Source: Candidatus Latescibacterota bacterium (GTDB taxonomy: Bacteria > Latescibacterota > UBA2968 > UBA8231). From it: a DNA stretch of 9,831 bases. Within the stretch, counting starts at the first letter, position 1; each line of letters starts with the position of its first letter. Shown piece by piece: positions 5,476 through 9,831 of the stretch. The position numbers and the translations under genes are program-made. The DNA is taken from assembly GCA_003529325.1 (NCBI GenBank), contig DPVW01000362.1:1-9831 (forward strand), given 5' to 3'. A model generated the notes under the pieces. The model searched no databases. It was not told the origin of the DNA and saw nothing but the letters and a program-made list of their open reading frames with translations.

Positions 5476-7776
5476 CTAATAAGCGAGATTGATGACGCGC
5501 TGGGCAATCTCGTCGCCAATGTCGGCGGCCAGCTCGATCCGGCAGATATACGCGCCAGGCGGCAAGAGCCGTCCGCCCTCGTCGCGACCGTCCCAACGGT
5601 AGTCATCGGCACTCGCTGCTATGGTCCTCACCCGTCGGCCAGACAGGTCGTAGATCGCCACCTCCGGCACCGTGCCCTCCACCTTCGCCAAAGAGAAAGC
5701 GATCGACGCCTCGTCGTTGATGCCGTCGCCGTTTGGCGACACCAGGGGCGATATCTCGATCTGCCGGATCAGACCCCCGCCACTGGCCACAGACGGCACA
5801 TAGACCGTCACCGCGTTGTCGGCCTCTGGTCGCGTGCCCTGCCGCAGGCTCTCGCCCACCACGCTGATCCACGCGTCAAAGGTGGTAGCGTTGGCCTGAA
5901 TCCGCGTCTGGAATTCCACCTCGACGGAGTCGCGCCGCACCCGCTGGGCCAGGTCCACCTGCAGCGAATCACCCACCATGGTCACCGCCATCGGCACGGC
6001 TTCCACCCCGCCGATCCTCACGGCGATCTCTTCCACCGGCGCCGGCATCTGGATCTGCACCCGGTTGAAGCCCTGGTCACCGGAGAGGAAATCAGGCGTC
6101 AGCACGTAGCGGAATGTCTGCAGAGAGTCGAAGCCTACCTGGCGCGGTAGAATGCGGCTGGAGACCCCACCGCTGACCAGCGCCTCATCGAAGTGGAGGA
6201 CGATGTTGCGCAGCAGAGGGGTCACTTCGGGGTTGTCGTTGCCCAACTTGACCTGCAGCTGAACGTACCTGCGCGGCGACGGCGACGCGAAGATGGCGTC
6301 GGCTTCGACGTAGACCGGGCTCCAGCCCGACCAGTCGGAACCACGGCGCCGGTTCTCGACGAGGGGCTGCTTCTGCGACGTGGGCATCTTTTTCCACTGC
6401 GCCTCCGAAATTTCGAGGCCGTTCTTATGGTAGTACCGGTTTTCGATGAAGAAGGTGTCGCCCGTCTGCGAGCGGATCTCGACGAAGGTGCCCGCCGGCA
6501 GCTCGGCGTCCCAGGTCAGCCGGCGGATGCTCTTGGCCCCGCCCAGATCGACATAGTCGGACACCATCTCCACCTCGGCGACGTAGCCGTCGCTGTAGAG
6601 TGCGTACTCGAACATCATGCACGACACCCAAGCGTCAACTGGATCGGTGTTGTGGTAGAAGATGTGTCGCGCCTTACGGGGTGGAAACATCAGGTCGTAG
6701 ACAAAGCGCACCGGACTCGGCTTGGCATCGACCATGGTGAGCAGCTGATAGTCGAAGTTGCTGCGCACCCGATCGATGGTCAGTCCATGGACCGCGGCGC
6801 CGGCCGAGGTCGAGACCACGAATCCCTGGACCAAGGGCCGGCCCCAAGGATTGCCGAACTCGATGATCATGCGGTCCAGCCAGTATACCACCCCCAGGTC
6901 CCACTCGAAGTAGAACCCCTCATCTTCCCAACTGCCGGTCCCGGTGGCGATCCACTTGGTGTTGTGGTCGCCGTCGCTGAAAGCGGCACTGTTGTTGATA
7001 TTCGCCCCGGCGCGGATGCCGCCGCCGCGACGGACGCTGCCCAGCGCCAGATTGTCGCCGAGGGCGATCACTTCAATGCCCGCCAACGCCGCCGCCTGAT
7101 CGTCTTCCTCGGCCCGGAAGCGCACATACTGCACCGCGGCAAAACCCAGCGTGTCCGCCGTGTTCAGGTAGTCTCCCGTCGCCTGCCCGGGATCCTGTGT
7201 CGTCAGGTCGTATTCGACCACACGCCGGTGGTTGGGCTCGGTGGTGCGGCCGACGCGTGTGAACTGGAACACGTCCCTGGCCGGCGTGGCGCGCTCGCCG
7301 TCGTTGACGTAGACGCTGAAACTGCGGAAAGGTCGTACGCCCAGCGTGTCGGGGAAGATCAGGCGGATCTTGGTGGCGTGGACCATTCGCCCCAGGTCCA
7401 CCTCCACCCAACGGTCCTGGCGTGCCGCGTCCGGGTCGGGCTGCCACCAGGTGTCCGTCCGCCTGTCGATGACATGGGCCGCCGTCGCCGCCCCCGAGCC
7501 CACCACGCGGATTCCGCCCGGGATGGGCTGCTTGCCACTCTTGACGGTGTGCAGGAAATCCCGCGCGTCGGCCGCGGCGTTGATCTTCTTGTCCACACGG
7601 CTCAAGCCGATGCTGCCGTCCGCGTTCTGCACCAGCACCCCTTGGGGAAAAGTCCACGAGTCCCAATCCGCCTTGCGCTCGAAACGGAATTCGTCAGCCA
7701 GTACCGCACCGACGCCTGCCAGCGCCCATACCGCGACAATACGGGCCGCAGGCGCTAGGTTGAGATCGCGTTTCAT
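5476..7776 (-). CDS. Secreted discoidin-like protein with C-terminal FlgD-type Ig domain
   Basis: A 766-residue protein. ATG 7776 is chosen because AGGA sits five bases upstream and residues 1-28 form a signal peptide (MKRDLNLAP, hydrophobic core, AVLADEF); the longer frame to 7905 overlaps the upstream gene and lacks this. Residues about 85-240 and 240-400 look like two F5/8 type C (discoidin) units: IDRRTDTWW with WVEVDLGRMVHATKIRLIF, then FSDGDHNTKWIATG with FEWDLGVVYWLDRMIIEF. Residues about 400-535 form beta-rich segments ending SWSP-like, RRYVQLQVKL and LLRNIVLHF. Residues 673-766 are a FlgD-type Ig module: SPNGDGINDE (680-689), IYDLSGRRVR (708-717), YRWDGRDEGG (726-735) and PPGAY (739-743). 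Such modules can serve as C-terminal anchoring or sorting domains in FCB-group bacteria. No catalytic domain is recognised. It sits 31 bases behind the 7808-9793 gene, in one likely operon. Confidence 0.94.
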   Translation of the reverse strand: MKRDLNLAPAARIVAVWALAGVGAVLADEFRFERKADWDSWTFPQGVLVQNADGSIGLSRVDKKINAAADARDFLHTVKSGKQPIPGGIRVVGSGAATAAHVIDRRTDTWWQPDPDAARQDRWVEVDLGRMVHATKIRLIFPDTLGVRPFRSFSVYVNDGERATPARDVFQFTRVGRTTEPNHRRVVEYDLTTQDPGQATGDYLNTADTLGFAAVQYVRFRAEEDDQAAALAGIEVIALGDNLALGSVRRGGGIRAGANINNSAAFSDGDHNTKWIATGTGSWEDEGFYFEWDLGVVYWLDRMIIEFGNPWGRPLVQGFVVSTSAGAAVHGLTIDRVRSNFDYQLLTMVDAKPSPVRFVYDLMFPPRKARHIFYHNTDPVDAWVSCMMFEYALYSDGYVAEVEMVSDYVDLGGAKSIRRLTWDAELPAGTFVEIRSQTGDTFFIENRYYHKNGLEISEAQWKKMPTSQKQPLVENRRRGSDWSGWSPVYVEADAIFASPSPRRYVQLQVKLGNDNPEVTPLLRNIVLHFDEALVSGGVSSRILPRQVGFDSLQTFRYVLTPDFLSGDQGFNRVQIQMPAPVEEIAVRIGGVEAVPMAVTMVGDSLQVDLAQRVRRDSVEVEFQTRIQANATTFDAWISVVGESLRQGTRPEADNAVTVYVPSVASGGGLIRQIEISPLVSPNGDGINDEASIAFSLAKVEGTVPEVAIYDLSGRRVRTIAASADDYRWDGRDEGGRLLPPGAYICRIELAADIGDEIAQRVINLAY

Positions 7777-7807
7777 TATCTTCCTCGCCGTCGGAGCCGC
7801 ACCGGCT

Positions 7808-9793
7808 TCAATAGGCGACGGCAATGGTACGCATTTCCTCGAAGGTACCCAGGTCAGTGTCCACCGACACCCGCGCCAGATATAGCCCCGGTGCCACCAG
7901 CCCAACGTCGCCCGTCCCGTCCCACATGTCCCGATAGTGGCCCTCGCCCCGAGTCTGGGTCACCAACCGGCGCACAATCCGGCCGCTGAGGTCGTAAACC
8001 GAAACCTCCACTGCAGCGGCCTCGACGCCCTGCAGAGTGAACGACACCGTCAGCCCGTCGTGCACGCCATCCCCGTTCGGTGTCAGCAACCTGACGCCCA
8101 GATCGACGCCCGCCAACACCTGCAGTCGCTCGAGCGGCGCAAAGACCTGCAAGTCGTTCGTCGACACCGACGATGTCGCGTCCCCACCGTCGATCGATTG
8201 CGCCAGATTCTCGCCGTCGATCTGGAACACCTCGCCCTCGAACACCGTGTTGAAGTTGAACACCCGTGTCGTGAAGGTCAGCCGCAGTGGCTTGTTTTCA
8301 GGCCGGGTAACGGGACGCGACGGGAAGTAGACCACCAGGTCCCGCCCGCCCACAGTCAGACTGTCGGGTTCGACGACGTCGAGTGGATCGCCCATCTCGA
8401 AGCGCCGGAAGTCCACCGCCTCCGGTGTGTGCAGCCGAATCGCGTCGAAGCCGGTCTGGTCTTCCGAGGTGAACTCCGCCCGCACGTCGTAGGTCAGCGT
8501 CACCGGTTCGCCCAACGGCGCGATGGCCACGCCGCCTGCTGGATGGGGATCCCCATCCAGCGCCACCTCGCCCACCACCGGGTTGGCCAGCAGCGGCGAA
8601 TACTCGATTGACAGCGAGTTGAGCCGGCCGAAGGCGAAGATCTCGTCGCTTGTGATGAAGGCGCGCACCTGCACGAACTGCCGGCCGTCGGGGACCTGGA
8701 TTTCTTCGCCGGAGGCGCGATGCCGCACCGACCAGAAACTCCAGTTGGTCACGTCGTCCAGAGTCGAGCCCTGCTGCCCGGGTATCCGCCCCCTGCTGAT
8801 GCCTTCGGGCTGCTCGACGAGAGCGTTGGCCGGCGCCCGGTTGAATTCCTCCTCGCCGACCTCCTTTTCCTCGCCGATTTCCATGACGAGATGATAGATC
8901 AGCGGCGTGTCGTCCCGCCCGCTGCGCACCTCGACCTCGATGCCCACGGGCGCGTCGGGCGCCAGCACCGGCGGGAGACCCGCGCCCGGGCTGCGATAGA
9001 CCTCAAAGTCATAGAACAGACGGCCAAAATTGACCGGCTCGCCCATGTCAAATAGCTGCGAGGTATAGCGGGTCTCTGGCAGGAACCCTTCGCCGTAGAA
9101 TTCGACCTCGGCGATAAAGCCCGCCACTGGGAAGCGCACCCGGGCAAAGCGCAGGAACTCAGTCGGAAAGCGCACGTCGGCGACGCGCTCGTTATGGCTG
9201 AAACTGCTGCCCAGCACTTGGTCAAAGTCGTCCCGTGTGCTCGTGAACAGGAACTCCTGTGGGTTGAGCGAACCCGAGACTACGTATTGCCGGGGATAGA
9301 GATCCCTGATCAAGAGACCGGAAGCCCCTCTGGTGGTTCTGGTGGTAGTCCGGCCTCTCTCCGGCGGGAAGAATACGACCCTGTTGAGCGGCATGGGCAA
9401 GCCCAGGTCGAAGCTGTAGTCGGTAATGGATGAGACATAGGTCGGACGAGTCACGTCTCCGTCGGTGACCAGTATGTGCCCCGGGCTTCCGTATACCCAG
9501 GGCGTCTTGTCCTCTACGGAGGACGGCACGCTGAAGGAGGTGCCCCATATATGACCCAGAATATTGGTGGGTTGGCCCGCCTCAGTCATAGGTCCGACGG
9601 CGATATTGACCAGGGGGTCGATTTCGAAGGGTTGCAGACTGCCGACGACGGCCGAGTCGACCATTCCCAGCAGGTCTTGGCTGGATTCGCGCCAGTCCAA
9701 GCCACCCTGACCCATGACGAGGCGTGACACCTGCGCGTCGAGCGCCAGCGGGATGCCCAGGACGAGTATGAACCGAACAATCAAGTATAGCAT
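7808..9793 (-). CDS. Secreted discoidin-like protein with FlgD-type Ig domain, paralogue of the 1-985 gene
   Basis: A 661-residue protein from ATG 9793, chosen because AGAG lies six bases upstream and the start gives a compact signal peptide (MLYLIVRFILVLGIPLALDAQ). In-frame ATG 9799 and GTG 9811 are possible alternatives with poorer spacing. Residues about 22-310 match the protein at 1-985 (LDWRES, SLQPFEIDP-VNIAVGP, NRVVFFPPERG, GFIAEVEFYGEGF, QLFDMGEPVNFGRL), a discoidin-like region. Next come beta-rich segments (NWSFWSVRHRASGEE near 350-363, RQFVQVRAF near 371-379, LSIEYSPL near 394-401), which also occur in the 766-residue neighbour, then an Ig-like stretch (PVTLTYDVRAEF onward). A FlgD-type Ig module starts at LLTPNGDGVHDG (569-580), with VYDLSGRIVRR (599-609), MWDGTGD (623-629) and APGLYLARV. 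Probable role is surface attachment or a structural exoprotein; the ligand is unknown. It leads the operon with 5476-7776. Confidence 0.95.
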   Translation of the reverse strand: MLYLIVRFILVLGIPLALDAQVSRLVMGQGGLDWRESSQDLLGMVDSAVVGSLQPFEIDPLVNIAVGPMTEAGQPTNILGHIWGTSFSVPSSVEDKTPWVYGSPGHILVTDGDVTRPTYVSSITDYSFDLGLPMPLNRVVFFPPERGRTTTRTTRGASGLLIRDLYPRQYVVSGSLNPQEFLFTSTRDDFDQVLGSSFSHNERVADVRFPTEFLRFARVRFPVAGFIAEVEFYGEGFLPETRYTSQLFDMGEPVNFGRLFYDFEVYRSPGAGLPPVLAPDAPVGIEVEVRSGRDDTPLIYHLVMEIGEEKEVGEEEFNRAPANALVEQPEGISRGRIPGQQGSTLDDVTNWSFWSVRHRASGEEIQVPDGRQFVQVRAFITSDEIFAFGRLNSLSIEYSPLLANPVVGEVALDGDPHPAGGVAIAPLGEPVTLTYDVRAEFTSEDQTGFDAIRLHTPEAVDFRRFEMGDPLDVVEPDSLTVGGRDLVVYFPSRPVTRPENKPLRLTFTTRVFNFNTVFEGEVFQIDGENLAQSIDGGDATSSVSTNDLQVFAPLERLQVLAGVDLGVRLLTPNGDGVHDGLTVSFTLQGVEAAAVEVSVYDLSGRIVRRLVTQTRGEGHYRDMWDGTGDVGLVAPGLYLARVSVDTDLGTFEEMRTIAVAY

Positions 9794-9831
9794 CGCCATC
9801 TCTTTCGACACCGCGCCGATATCCGCCCCGC

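Noticed and set aside
6193..7758. A 521-codon open frame on the plus strand, opposite the 766-residue secreted gene
   Set aside because: It lies fully inside a well-supported gene, has Arg/Val/Asp-rich text with no recognisable motif, and long antisense frames are common in GC-rich coding DNA.

Overview
The window looks like a chromosomal piece of an uncultured, GC-rich Gram-negative bacterium. Secreted multi-domain proteins with discoidin-like N-terminal modules and a C-terminal FlgD-type Ig domain (SPNGDG / TPNGDG, then YDLSGR, then a W-DG motif), next to enolase-superfamily sugar-acid enzymes, a DUF362 protein and an SSS symporter relic, resemble gene content I associate with Latescibacterota, Poribacteria and related FCB or PVC-like candidate phyla. 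This assignment is an inference from gene content only.

Layout. (1) Positions 1-985, minus strand: the N-terminal half of a secreted protein that runs off the left edge. It has a GTG start, a strong Shine-Dalgarno site and a signal peptide. (2) Positions 986-2389: a relic zone on the plus strand, with a TPR-repeat ORF that looks like a cut-down piece of a larger TPR protein, followed by a broken sodium:solute symporter (in-frame TAG, a one-base frameshift, both ends missing). (3) Positions 2390-4899, minus strand: a likely two-gene unit, an enolase-superfamily (mandelate racemase/muconate lactonizing) dehydratase-like enzyme followed by a DUF362 protein with a DUF5678-like tail. (4) Positions 4900-5475: no intact gene. 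It holds an inverted repeat upstream of the enolase-family gene, a decayed N-terminal fragment of a second enolase-family gene, and a hairpin behind the next gene. (5) Positions 5476-9793, minus strand: two large secreted proteins 31 bases apart, almost certainly one operon. The upstream one is a close paralogue of the truncated gene at 1-985.

How it fits together. The secreted proteins belong to one family that has expanded locally. All have signal peptides and discoidin-like regions, and the two complete ones share a whole C-terminal half ending in a FlgD-type Ig module, so they are probably exported and displayed or released to bind glycans or surfaces. Between the paralogues sits a small catabolic block for a sugar acid or similar carboxylate, around which three relics (transporter, TPR protein, second enolase-family enzyme) show repeated insertion, deletion and decay. 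The most notable points are the paralogous secreted family with a conserved, apparently unnamed N-terminal region, and the cluster of gene relics around the metabolic pair.
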